This document shows positions 49,651 through 56,967 of a DNA stretch of 64,000 nucleotides, piece after piece (the stretch's first letter is position 1; every line of letters begins with the position of its first letter). Source of the DNA: Nocardioides carbamazepini (GTDB taxonomy: Bacteria; Actinomycetota; Actinomycetes; Propionibacteriales; Nocardioidaceae). The notes under the pieces were generated by a model. That model worked only from the letters and a program-made list of their open reading frames with translations, had not been told where the DNA came from and did no database searches. The position numbers and the translations under genes were made by a program. The DNA lies in NCBI RefSeq assembly GCF_024614185.1, contig NZ_JAHTLF010000025.1, forward strand, positions 186,001-250,000, in the 5' to 3' direction.

Positions 49651-51174
49651 TCAGTGGGTGGGGGTGAGGGACGGCTCGGGGCGCGACCGGCCGGCCTCGA
49701 AGAGCTCGTCGATGCGCCGGCGCTCCTCCTCCGGCTGCGGCAGCAGGTAGGCCAGCACGACGTACACGACGAGGTTGATCGCGAGGGCCACGACACCGCC
49801 GGTGAGGCTGCCGAGGCCGGGCATGTCGTCCGGGTACTTCCAGGTCAGCACGGCGGCGACGAGGAAGCCGGTGCACATCGAGGCCAGGGCCGCCGTCTTG
49901 TTGCCGCGCTTCCAGAACATGCCGAGGAACATCGGGACGGCGAGCTGGACGATGCCCTGGTAGGACATCTGCGCCAGCAGCTGCAGCCGTGGGTAGTCGA
50001 AGGCGATGTAGGCGACCACGGCCGAGGCGAGCATGTACACGACCATCGAGCCCTTGGCGACGACCTTCAGCTGGAAGTCGGTGCGCGGGGAGATCACGTG
50101 GACGATGTCGTTGGCGATCTGGGCGCCACAGACCTGGACGCAGCCGTCGATCCAGCCCATGCTCGCGGCGAGCACGATGACCAGCGCCATGCCGAGCAGC
50201 CACTGGCCGCCGCGGTCGTAGAGCAGCGTGAACCAGCCGTCCTGCGGGGAGCCGGCGATGTCGGTCATCGAGGCGGCGGCGAGCGCGACCAGCGTGAGCA
50301 TCAGGTAGAAGCCGCCGGCGACGAGCATCGTCTGCAGCGTGCCCTTCTTGACGCTGCGGACGCCCTTGGCGGTGTAGATCCGCTGGTAGCTGGTCGGCCA
50401 GCACAGCGAGCCGATGACGCCGGTGACGATGAGCGAGAAGAGGTACCAGGGGCCGTAGCTGCCGCCGTCGCCCGGCACGACGAGCAGGGCGTCCGGCAGG
50501 TCCTTCAGCGCCGTGAAGCCGCCCGCGTCGGAGGGGCCGAACAGGATGCCGAGGCAGACCAGCGCGGCCAGGACGTAGGCGACGATGCCCTGCACCAGGT
50601 CGGTGATCACCAGGCCCCGCATGCCCATCTGGACGGTCCAGATCTGACGGACCGCGATCACGGCGACGCCGACGATCAGGCAGGTGGTCACCGACCACTG
50701 GCCGAAGCTGGCGAAGCGGAAGATCAGGCCCATCGCCTGCATGCCGAGGACGATCCAGGGGAACAGGCACACGACGCCGATCGCGCTGGCGATGACCCGC
50801 ACCGCCTGGGAGTCGAAGCGCAGGCCCAGCATGTCCGGCTGGGTCTTGAGGTCGTAGCGCTTGCCCCAGAGCCAGGCCCGCTCGGCCATCAGGTACATCG
50901 CGGTGACGCCCAGCAGCGAGTAGGCCAGGGCGTAGAACCCGAGCACGCCGGCACCGACGCTGAGCCCGAAGAAGGCGGTGTACGTCGCACCCGGCCACCA
51001 CGAGTTGGTGTAGGACATCGCGATGTACCAGCTGGTGAACGACCGACCGCCGACGGCGTAGTCGGAGAACGACTTCGCGCTGCGGTTGGTCGCGTAGAGC
51101 ACGAACACGATGAGCGCGAAGAACGCCGTCAGCATCCCGAGGGTGACGGCCATGGATCCGGTCATGGAGGTCAT
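49651..51174 (-). CDS. Sodium:solute symporter (SSS family)
   Basis: 507 residues with about thirteen membrane segments. SWYIAMSYTNSWWPGATYTAFFGLSVGAG near the N-terminus, MGMRGLVITDLVQGIVAYVLAAL and AASMGWIDGCVQVCGAQIANDIV are SSS landmarks. Substrate unknown; relatives carry carboxylates, urea or amines. The ATG at 51174 overlaps the stop of the small DUF3311-type gene (TGATG), which is its usual accessory subunit. A candidate GntR operator lies before the operon. Confidence 0.88.
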   Translation of the reverse strand: MTSMTGSMAVTLGMLTAFFALIVFVLYATNRSAKSFSDYAVGGRSFTSWYIAMSYTNSWWPGATYTAFFGLSVGAGVLGFYALAYSLLGVTAMYLMAERAWLWGKRYDLKTQPDMLGLRFDSQAVRVIASAIGVVCLFPWIVLGMQAMGLIFRFASFGQWSVTTCLIVGVAVIAVRQIWTVQMGMRGLVITDLVQGIVAYVLAALVCLGILFGPSDAGGFTALKDLPDALLVVPGDGGSYGPWYLFSLIVTGVIGSLCWPTSYQRIYTAKGVRSVKKGTLQTMLVAGGFYLMLTLVALAAASMTDIAGSPQDGWFTLLYDRGGQWLLGMALVIVLAASMGWIDGCVQVCGAQIANDIVHVISPRTDFQLKVVAKGSMVVYMLASAVVAYIAFDYPRLQLLAQMSYQGIVQLAVPMFLGMFWKRGNKTAALASMCTGFLVAAVLTWKYPDDMPGLGSLTGGVVALAINLVVYVVLAYLLPQPEEERRRIDELFEAGRSRPEPSLTPTH

Positions 51175-51437
51175 CAGGCCGCCACCTCCTCGGGCTCCTC
51201 GCCCACCTCGCCACGGATGTTCTCGAAGATCCACAGCAGCCACACGGCGGCGGTGGCGAGCAGGGCGTCGAAGATCCAGTAGGCGACGCTGAACGGGACG
51301 CCGAGGATCGGGGTGTCGATGCCGCTGCCCGCCAGGTAGAGCGGCGGGAAGACGGCAAGCAGGATGCTGGCGCCGAACAGCAGCCAGAAGATCGTCATCT
51401 TGGTGTGTGACGACATCGCTCGGATGGCGCTTCTCAT
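51174..51437 (-). CDS. DUF3311-type small membrane partner of the symporter
   Basis: 87 residues, two membrane segments (about 15-36 and 50-72): FWLLFGASILLAVFPPLYL and GVPFSVAYWIFDALLATAAVWLLW. The PxxL/G(V/I)PF pattern fits DUF3311. Such genes often precede SSS symporters and are translated with them. First gene of the operon 51437-47479. Confidence 0.78.
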   Translation of the reverse strand: MRSAIRAMSSHTKMTIFWLLFGASILLAVFPPLYLAGSGIDTPILGVPFSVAYWIFDALLATAAVWLLWIFENIRGEVGEEPEEVAA

Positions 51438-51450
51438 GAGTCCTCCAGGG

Positions 51451-51465
51451 TTCGGTCTGACCGAG
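51451..51465. promoter_or_regulatory. Candidate GntR operator before the symporter operon
   Basis: TTCGGTCTGACCGAG with the perfect palindrome TCGGTCTGACCGA at 51452-51464, 15 bases before the DUF3311 start. It shares GGTCTGACC with the site ahead of gntR. Confidence 0.6.
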
Positions 51466-51599
51466 ATGGCCTGAAACTATGTGCGCTGGGCCACGTCCGG
51501 TATCGGCTCATCTGCCCGAGCTCGGCACCCGGGAGCCCCGCGGCATCCGTCAGTTGACGGATGCCCACGCCTGGGAAACCCGACCACGCCTCGGACGCT

Positions 51600-51614
51600 G
51601 TGGTCCGACCGAAG
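51600..51614. promoter_or_regulatory. GGTC-N-GACC motif before the thioredoxin gene
   Basis: GTGGTCCGACCGAAG carries the same palindrome core as the candidate GntR sites. It lies 47 bases before the thioredoxin-like gene and 160 bases from the symporter operon. It may be a fifth operator or chance; this short motif is expected a few times by chance in 64 kb of such DNA. Confidence 0.35.
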
Positions 51615-51661
51615 CGGGGCGACGTGGAATAGAGGCGATCCCGACCTCGTTGGAGAAGACC

Positions 51662-52090
51662 GTGACCGGACTCGTGCTGCTCCTGCTGGCCGTCGCCGCG
51701 GCGGCCGGCTTCGGCCTGTACCGGCGCCGCACCGACGGCACCTTCGCTGCGGCGGCCCCCGCCTCGCCCACGGCCTGGAGCGCCGTCGCGACGGCCGTGC
51801 CCGAGGCCGCCCTCGGCGCGCGGGCCACGCTCGTCCAGTTCTCCAGCGCCTTCTGCGCCCCCTGCCGGACCACGCGGGTCGTGCTCGCCGACGTGGCCGG
51901 CCGGGCCGACGGCGTCGCTCACGTCGAGATCGACGCCGAGCAGCACCTCGACCTGGTCCGGGCACTCGACATCCGCCGTACGCCGACGACACTGATCCTC
52001 GACCGCGAGGGACACGAGGTCACCCGCGCCGCCGGCGCCCCGCGCCGCGAGCAGGTGCTCGCCGCGCTTCCCGCGCTCCAGGAGTCCTGA
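51662..52090 (+). CDS. Membrane-anchored thioredoxin-like protein
   Basis: 142 residues from GTG 51662 (TTG 51649 is possible). One N-terminal hydrophobic segment (LVLLLLAVAAAAGFGLY), then a thioredoxin fold with active site FCAPC and RRTPTTLILDREGHEV (cis-Pro region Thr-Pro-Thr). It probably acts as a thiol-disulfide reductase at the membrane. The stop overlaps the DUF4395 start (TGATG). Pairs of this kind are common beside actinobacterial sulfurtransferase genes, which here lie 15 kb away. Confidence 0.85.
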   Translation: MTGLVLLLLAVAAAAGFGLYRRRTDGTFAAAAPASPTAWSAVATAVPEAALGARATLVQFSSAFCAPCRTTRVVLADVAGRADGVAHVEIDAEQHLDLVRALDIRRTPTTLILDREGHEVTRAAGAPRREQVLAALPALQES

Positions 52091-52542
52091 TGGCCGGCGA
52101 CAACCCGGGCATCGACCCCCGCGGGCCCCGCTTCACCGCGGCCGTGACCCTCGTCGTCTTCGCCGCCGCGCTGCTGCTCTCCGACGCGTCGCCGCGTGCG
52201 GCAGCAGCGCTCACCGGCGTCCAGGCCGTGCTCTTCGCGATCGGCGCGGGTCTCGGCGTGCACCGGACCCCGACCGGCGCCGTCTTCCGCCGCCTGGTCC
52301 GCCCGCGCCTCAGCCCGCCCACCGAGCTGGAGGACCCGGCTCCGCCGCGCTTCGCCCAGGCCGTCGGCCTGGTGTTCGCCGTCGTCGCCACGATCGGCTT
52401 CGCCACCGGCGCCGTCCTGCTCGGTCAGGTGTTCGCGGCCTTCGCCTTCGTCGCGGCGTTCCTCAACGCGGTCTTCGCGTTCTGCCTGGGCTGCGAGCTG
52501 TACCTTCTCGGGCTGCGTCTCTCCCGTCGCGCCGCGGCCTGA
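52090..52542 (+). CDS. DUF4395 membrane protein
   Basis: 150 residues with four hydrophobic segments: FTAAVTLVVFAAALLLS, LTGVQAVLFAIGAGLGV, AVGLVFAVVATIGFATGAV and FAAFAFVAAFLNAVFAFCLGCELY. The FCLGCELY end, with two Cys, is a DUF4395 hallmark and may take part in thiol exchange with the thioredoxin-like protein encoded just upstream. Function not established. Confidence 0.85.
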   Translation: MAGDNPGIDPRGPRFTAAVTLVVFAAALLLSDASPRAAAALTGVQAVLFAIGAGLGVHRTPTGAVFRRLVRPRLSPPTELEDPAPPRFAQAVGLVFAVVATIGFATGAVLLGQVFAAFAFVAAFLNAVFAFCLGCELYLLGLRLSRRAAA

Positions 52543-52547
52543 TCTCA

Positions 52548-52612
52548 TCGTCGTACCGGACGAATCGGTCGGATCTCAGGCGATTTCACGACCGTTCTGT
52601 CCGGTACGACGA
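52548..52612. repeat. 64-bp palindrome CGTCGTACCGGAC (copy B)
   Basis: Arms TCGTCGTACCGGAC and GTCCGGTACGACGA plus the inner GGTCG/CGACC pair; 21 of 24 arm bases match. The right half lies inside the end of the minus-strand gene 52576-53634 and encodes its last residues. It sits between convergent stops. Confidence 0.85.
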
Positions 52613-53634
52613 TGCGCGAGCCAGCGTTCGCGGTCGGCCGGGCTGAGCGCGCGGCGCCGGGCCACGGTCGAGGTGTCGACCCACCAGTCCGGCTGATCGG
52701 TGGTCCACGCCCGCGTCCCGGCCCCGGCGCGCTGGTAGGCGCCGGCGCGCTGGTAGGCGCCGGCGAGGCGGCGCTGGAACCGGCGCTGCTCGCCGGTGCC
52801 GCCCATCATCGTCACCACCTCGATGCCGAGGCGTCGGGTGAGCTCCGTCCGGTCGAGGTCCTGGCTCCGCCGGCGCCCGGCCTCGTGCACGCTGCCGTCG
52901 TACTCTCCGGCGACGCCCGCCTCCGGATCGAGCAGGTCCGGCGTGAAGAGATGGTGGCCCGCCAGATCGAAGACCGGCTGGTTGCACAGCAGCGGCCGCT
53001 CGTAGCAGCGCTGCCAGAACCGCCGCATGACGATCTCCATCGGTGACCACGCGTTCTCGTCCGCGATCTCGAGGGCGGATTCGAGGCGCTTCTTCCCGGG
53101 CCGGCTGACGAGGCGGGAGGTGTAGGCCCGCAGCTCCGCGACACTGACCAGGTCGTCGTACGCCGCCAGCTCGATGGCGCGCAGCGCCCCGATCTCGTCG
53201 CGAGCCACGCGGGCCTCGTAGGTCACCGACCGCACCGGAACTGTCACGGGCAGGCCATCGACCACGGTCACGTCACCGGGGAACAGCCAGTCCTCCGACA
53301 CCCGCACCCCGGCGCGTCCGCGCTTCGCGTGACGATCGCCGACCGCGACCGGGACGGGCAGCGGCATACCGTCGGCCGCGAGCCCGTCAAACCACCGGGC
53401 TCCCTGCCAGTGGAGCGCCGCCCAGCCCGTCGCGGCGCTTCCGTCGGGCAGCGCGGTGACAGCGTCGACGATCCTCTGGGCGACCGTGTCGGGTGCCCCG
53501 GCCGGTCGGTAGCGCCCCGGGCCGACCCGGGTCCAGGCAGGTCCGCGGGCCTGGCCGGGCGTCGGTCCGCTGAGGCCCCGGGGATCGATCCGCGACGGTA
53601 CGACGACACCCGGTCGGGTGAGGTGCAGGTCCAT
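52576..53634 (-). CDS. AbiEi-antitoxin/DUF559-like protein of unknown function
   Basis: 352 residues. The layout is known from many actinobacterial orphan proteins: N-terminal half resembling AbiEi-type regulators (GSAATGWAALHWQGA, LPVTVPVRSVTYEARVAR), C-terminal half resembling a DUF559/Vsr-like nuclease fold (SPMEIVMRRFWQR, LFTPDLLDPEAGVAGEYDG with acidic residues, DLDRTELTRRLGIEVVTM). Nuclease activity is possible, not shown. The C-terminus RRTGQNGREIA is encoded by repeat copy B, and an 18-base tandem duplication adds GAYQRA twice. No toxin partner is seen. Confidence 0.7.
   Translation of the reverse strand: MDLHLTRPGVVVPSRIDPRGLSGPTPGQARGPAWTRVGPGRYRPAGAPDTVAQRIVDAVTALPDGSAATGWAALHWQGARWFDGLAADGMPLPVPVAVGDRHAKRGRAGVRVSEDWLFPGDVTVVDGLPVTVPVRSVTYEARVARDEIGALRAIELAAYDDLVSVAELRAYTSRLVSRPGKKRLESALEIADENAWSPMEIVMRRFWQRCYERPLLCNQPVFDLAGHHLFTPDLLDPEAGVAGEYDGSVHEAGRRRSQDLDRTELTRRLGIEVVTMMGGTGEQRRFQRRLAGAYQRAGAYQRAGAGTRAWTTDQPDWWVDTSTVARRRALSPADRERWLAHRRTGQNGREIA
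52725..52760. repeat. 18-bp exact tandem duplication inside the AbiEi-like gene
   Basis: CGGCGCGCTGGTAGGCGC occurs twice in a row and adds six residues in frame (GAYQRA twice in the protein). A slippage product. Confidence 0.9.
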
Positions 53635-53686
53635 CCGAGGAGGATCCGCCGAACGGCCGCGCCGTGCTCGGGCTCATCCACAGGCT

Positions 53687-53750
53687 CGTCGTACCGGACA
53701 TTCCTGTCGTGAACTCACCGAATTCGCGACAGGAATGTCCGGTACGACGG
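53687..53750. repeat. 64-bp palindrome CGTCGTACCGGAC (copy C), perfect arms
   Basis: Arms of 23 bases pair without mismatch: CGTCGTACCGGACATTCCTG (plus TCG) against CAGGAATGTCCGGTACGACG; the 17-base centre holds GAACTCACCGAATTC. It ends one base before the dtd stop codon. Inner arm bases differ from copies A and B but change on both sides together. Confidence 0.9.
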
Positions 53751-54179
53751 TCAGGGGGAGTCGAGGAGGACCGTGAACGGACCGTCGTTGACCGAGGCGA
53801 CCACCATGTCCGCCCCGAAGACGCCGCGCTCGACCGGGGTGCCGGCCGCCTCGAGGGCGGCGCAGACCGCTTCGTAGAGCGGCTCGCTGACGGGGCCCGG
53901 CGCCGCGGCGATCCAGGTCGGGCGGCGTCCCTTGCGCGCGTCGCCGTACAGCGTGAACTGGGAGACCACCAGCACCGGCGCACCGGTCTCGCCGACGGAC
54001 CGCTCGTCGTCGAGGACGCGCAGGTCGCGGATCTTGCGGGCCATCCACGCGACCTCGGCCGCGCCGTCGTCGTGCGTGACGCCGAGGTAGACCAGCAGGC
54101 CCGGCTCGTCGATCGCACCGACGACCACGTCGGCCACCACGACGGACGCCGACGACACCCGCTGCAGGACCGCCCGCAC
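53751..54179 (-). CDS. dtd: D-aminoacyl-tRNA deacylase
   Basis: 142 residues, family length. MRAVLQRVSSASVVV start, LLVYLGVTHDDG, the active-site SQFTLYGDARKGRRP and a C-terminal Gly-Pro motif seen as VNDGPFTVLLDS. The enzyme frees tRNA from D-amino acids and glycine mischarged on tRNA-Ala. GTG start, one base behind the DsrE-like gene. Identification is firm. Confidence 0.95.
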   Translation of the reverse strand: MRAVLQRVSSASVVVADVVVGAIDEPGLLVYLGVTHDDGAAEVAWMARKIRDLRVLDDERSVGETGAPVLVVSQFTLYGDARKGRRPTWIAAAPGPVSEPLYEAVCAALEAAGTPVERGVFGADMVVASVNDGPFTVLLDSP

Positions 54180-54180
54180 G

Positions 54181-54543
54181 TCAGTAGACCAGCGCCTGGA
54201 CGCCCTCGGCGAGTGCTTCCTCCACGAAGACCGGCGCCCCCGCGATCCGTACGCCGGGCAGCAGGTCGGCCTCCGTCAGCGAGCGCCGCGCGGCGCACTG
54301 CGCGCACACCGTGACCCGCCCGGAGGCGAGGACCGCCTCGAGCAGGTCGGGCAGGGGAGTGGCGAGCGGCAGCTCGAGCTCGGCGGCCCGACCGGGAACG
54401 GCCAGCCAGGAGGCCTCGCCGGTCAGCCAGAGCGATACCGCGACCCCCGAGACGGCTGCCGCGCCCGCCACGGTGAAGCCCTGGTTGCAGCGCTCGGGCT
54501 CGTCGGCACCGCAGGTGACCTTCACGACCAGAGAGCGCGACAT
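54181..54543 (-). CDS. DsrE-family protein
   Basis: 120 residues. SRSLVVKVTCGADEPERCNQGFTVAGAAAVSGVAVSLWLTGEA and VTVCAQCAARRSL match the DsrE/F-like small fold used in sulfur relay and as peroxiredoxin-like proteins. The CAQC pair and the CGADEPERC segment give four Cys. Role unknown; it is translated just ahead of dtd. Divergent from the nitrobindin-like gene with 46 bases between. Confidence 0.8.
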   Translation of the reverse strand: MSRSLVVKVTCGADEPERCNQGFTVAGAAAVSGVAVSLWLTGEASWLAVPGRAAELELPLATPLPDLLEAVLASGRVTVCAQCAARRSLTEADLLPGVRIAGAPVFVEEALAEGVQALVY

Positions 54544-54575
54544 GCGCCGAGCCTACGCAGCGGGTCGCCCGCGAC

Positions 54576-54581
54576 TAGACT
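54576..54581 (+). promoter_or_regulatory. -10 box of the nitrobindin-like gene
   Basis: TAGACT ends eight bases before the GTG at 54590; leaderless spacing. Confidence 0.5.
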
Positions 54582-54589
54582 CGGCCCTC

Positions 54590-55084
54590 GTGGCCTTCGA
54601 ACTCCCCGACAACCTGCACCCCAACTGCGGTCCCATCGCCTGGCTGCTCGGCACCTGGCGGGGCAACGGCCACGGCGACTACCCCACGATCGACAAGTTC
54701 CAGTTCGGCCAGGAGCTGATCTTCACCCACGACGGGCGGCCGTTCTTCCACTACATGGCGCGCGCCTGGATCGTCGACGAGCAGGGCGAGAAGGTCCGCG
54801 ACGCCGCGATCGAGACCGGCTTCATCCGCGGCGTCGGCGACGGGAAGTTCGAGATCCTGCTGACCCACAACACGGGCATCGCCGAGATCTGGCACGGCGA
54901 GGCCGACAACGGCAAGTTCGAGTGGACGACCGACGCCGTCGCCCGCACCGAGACGGCCAAGGAGTACGTCGCCGGCAAGCGCCTCTACGGCAACGTCGAG
55001 GGTGACCTGCTCTACGCCTTCGACATGGCCGCGATGGGCCAGGCACTGCAGCCGCACCTGTGGGCGAGGCTCAAGCGTGCCTGA
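54590..55084 (+). CDS. Nitrobindin-like/FABP-family (DUF1794) protein
   Basis: 164 residues, ten-strand beta-barrel family. The GxWxGxG signature is LLGTWRGNGHGDYP (about 20-33) and the late LQPHLWARLKRA holds the heme-ligand-type His. Relatives bind ferric heme and isomerise peroxynitrite to nitrate. The gene overlaps the fur-family gene by 8 bases, a common actinobacterial pairing that hints at metal or redox control. Confidence 0.87.
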   Translation: MAFELPDNLHPNCGPIAWLLGTWRGNGHGDYPTIDKFQFGQELIFTHDGRPFFHYMARAWIVDEQGEKVRDAAIETGFIRGVGDGKFEILLTHNTGIAEIWHGEADNGKFEWTTDAVARTETAKEYVAGKRLYGNVEGDLLYAFDMAAMGQALQPHLWARLKRA

Positions 55085-55523
55085 CGACCACGATCACGAC
55101 GACCATGGCCACGACTGGCGGGCGGCCCTTCGCGAGAAGGGCTACCGGCTGACGCCCCAGCGGGAGCTGATCCTGGCGGCGGTCGACGCGCTGGGCCACG
55201 CCACTCCCGACGAGGTGCTGGCCCACGTCCAGCAGACGGTGAGCACGGTCAACCCGTCCACCGTCTACCGCACGCTGGAGGTGCTCGAGGAGCTGGGCCT
55301 GATCCGCCATGCCCACCTCAGCGACCGCGCCGCGACGTACCACTCGACCCGGGGGCACGTGCACTTCCACCTGGTGTGCCGCGACTGTGGTGACATCATC
55401 TCCGTCGACGCGGAGGAGGCCGCGCCGTTCGTCGCGATCCTCGCCGACCGGGGCTTCACCCCCGACCTCGGTCACCTCACCGTCTTCGGGCGCTGCGCCC
55501 GGTGCGAAGGAGAGTCCGCATGA
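55077..55523 (+). CDS. Fur-family metal-dependent repressor
   Basis: 148 residues. N-terminal His/Asp-rich stretch DDHDHDDHGHDW, winged helix GYRLTPQRELILAAVDALGHATPDEVLAHVQ and STVYRTLEVLEELGLIRH, metal sites HVHFHLVCRDCGD and CARCEG (two CxxC pairs, structural zinc). Could sense iron, zinc or peroxide; the His-rich N-terminus is unusual and may favour zinc or nickel. GTG start, overlapping both neighbours (8 and 4 bases). Confidence 0.9.
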   Translation: MPDDHDHDDHGHDWRAALREKGYRLTPQRELILAAVDALGHATPDEVLAHVQQTVSTVNPSTVYRTLEVLEELGLIRHAHLSDRAATYHSTRGHVHFHLVCRDCGDIISVDAEEAAPFVAILADRGFTPDLGHLTVFGRCARCEGESA

Positions 55524-55987
55524 CCACGGTGTTGACCTATGGCACCTTCGACCTGTTCCACATCGGCCACCTGCGCCTGATCGAGCGTCTCACGGCGCTG
55601 GGAGACCGGGTGATCGTGGGCGTCTCGACCGACGAGTTCAACGCCGGCAAGGGCAAGCGATCGGTCGTCTCGTACGACGACCGGGCGGCCATCGTCTCCG
55701 CGATCAAGGGGGTCGACCTGGTCGTCCCCGAGCAGTCGTGGGAGCAGAAGCGCTCCGACATCGTCGAGCACGGCGTCGACCTGTTCGTCATGGGCGACGA
55801 CTGGGCCGGGAAGTTCGACGACCTCGCCGACGTTTGCGAGGTGAGGTACCTGCCGCGCACCTCGGGTGTGTCGAGCACCGAGATCAAGGAGATGCTCCGC
55901 ACGCTCGACCCGGCACACATCGAGGAGATGCAAGCAGCCCTCGGCACCCTGACCCGCCTCCTCGAGCACTACCGGGACCTGACATGA
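55520..55987 (+). CDS. TagD-like cytidylyltransferase
   Basis: 155 residues. GTFDLFHIGHLRLIERL is the HxGH nucleotidyl-transfer motif; GKRSVVSYDDRAAIVSAIKGVD, MGDDWAGKFD and the RTxGxSSTEI signature (RTSGVSSTEIK) fit glycerol-3-phosphate cytidylyltransferase. It would make CDP-glycerol or a related CDP-alcohol for wall polymers. It is tucked between fur and ygfZ with 4-base overlaps on both sides (ATGA). Substrate not proven. Confidence 0.85.
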   Translation: MTTVLTYGTFDLFHIGHLRLIERLTALGDRVIVGVSTDEFNAGKGKRSVVSYDDRAAIVSAIKGVDLVVPEQSWEQKRSDIVEHGVDLFVMGDDWAGKFDDLADVCEVRYLPRTSGVSSTEIKEMLRTLDPAHIEEMQAALGTLTRLLEHYRDLT

Positions 55988-56967
55988 GCACCGACCTCCG
56001 CACCAGCCCCCTCCTCGACCTCCCCGGCGCCGTCGCCGGCGAGGGCATCGACGCCGGCGTGGCCGCCCACTACGGCAGCCTGTACGGCGAGCAGCGCGCC
56101 CTCGCGGCCGGCGAGGGCTTCGTCGACCTCTCGCACCGCGACGTGATCCGGGTCAGCGGCCCGGACCGGCTGAGCTGGCTGCACTCGATGACCACCCAGT
56201 ACTTCGAGGGCCTGGAGCCCGGGCGCTGGACCTCCGCGCTCCTGCTCGACGCCCAGGGCCGGGTCGAGCACGCCTTCGCCGGCCTCGACGACGGTGAGGC
56301 GTTCACCGCCCACACCGAGCCGGGTGCGGCGGCGGCCCTGCTCGGCTTCCTCGACCGGATGCGCTTCATGCTCCGCGTCGAGGTCGCCGACGTGACCGCG
56401 GATCTCGCGGTCGCGTGGCGCCCGGCGGCAGGGGGCGGCAAGCACGACCTGGTCCCGCGCGAGCAGCTGACGTCGTACGCCGAGGCGGCGGGGCCCGCCG
56501 CCGGTCTGTGGGCCTACGAGGCGCTGCGGATCGCGCGCGGCGAGCCGCGCCTCGGCTTCGACACCGACGAGCGGACGATCCCCAACGAGGTCGGCTGGCT
56601 CGACCTCGGCGCGGACGCGGCCTGGACGCCTGCCGTCCACCTCGACAAGGGCTGCTACCGCGGCCAGGAGACGGTCGCGCGGGTGCACAACCTCGGCCGC
56701 CCGCCGCGCCGGCTGACCCTGCTCCACCTCGACGGCTCGGAGAACCGGCTGCCCACCCGTGGCGCCGAGGTGCTGCCGGAGGGCGGGGGCCGCGCGGTCG
56801 GCTTCGTCGGCTCCTCGACGCGCCACCACGAGCTCGGCCCGATCGCGCTGGCCCTGATCAAGCGCAACACCGACGTCTCCGCGCCGCTCGTCGTCGACGG
56901 TCTGCCCGCCGCCCAGGAGGTCCTCGTGGACCCCGAGATCGGCATGCACTTCCGCCCCCAGCGCTGA
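55984..56967 (+). CDS. ygfZ: YgfZ/GcvT-like folate-binding protein
   Basis: 327 residues. N-terminal GcvT-type fold (FVDLSHRDVIRVSGPDRLSWLHSMTT) and the YgfZ signature KGCYRGQETVARVHNLG near residue 222, with the conserved Cys. The protein helps iron-sulfur cluster assembly or repair in a tetrahydrofolate-dependent way. It overlaps the TagD-like gene by 4 bases and is convergent with cysN. Confidence 0.92.
   Translation: MSTDLRTSPLLDLPGAVAGEGIDAGVAAHYGSLYGEQRALAAGEGFVDLSHRDVIRVSGPDRLSWLHSMTTQYFEGLEPGRWTSALLLDAQGRVEHAFAGLDDGEAFTAHTEPGAAAALLGFLDRMRFMLRVEVADVTADLAVAWRPAAGGGKHDLVPREQLTSYAEAAGPAAGLWAYEALRIARGEPRLGFDTDERTIPNEVGWLDLGADAAWTPAVHLDKGCYRGQETVARVHNLGRPPRRLTLLHLDGSENRLPTRGAEVLPEGGGRAVGFVGSSTRHHELGPIALALIKRNTDVSAPLVVDGLPAAQEVLVDPEIGMHFRPQR

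Noticed and set aside
36600..51437. Ethanolamine or propanediol utilisation compartment
   Set aside because: No ethanolamine ammonia-lyase, B12-dependent diol dehydratase, reactivase or cobalamin adenosyltransferase is present; the APH kinase plus class III phospholyase set fits the amino-alcohol type.
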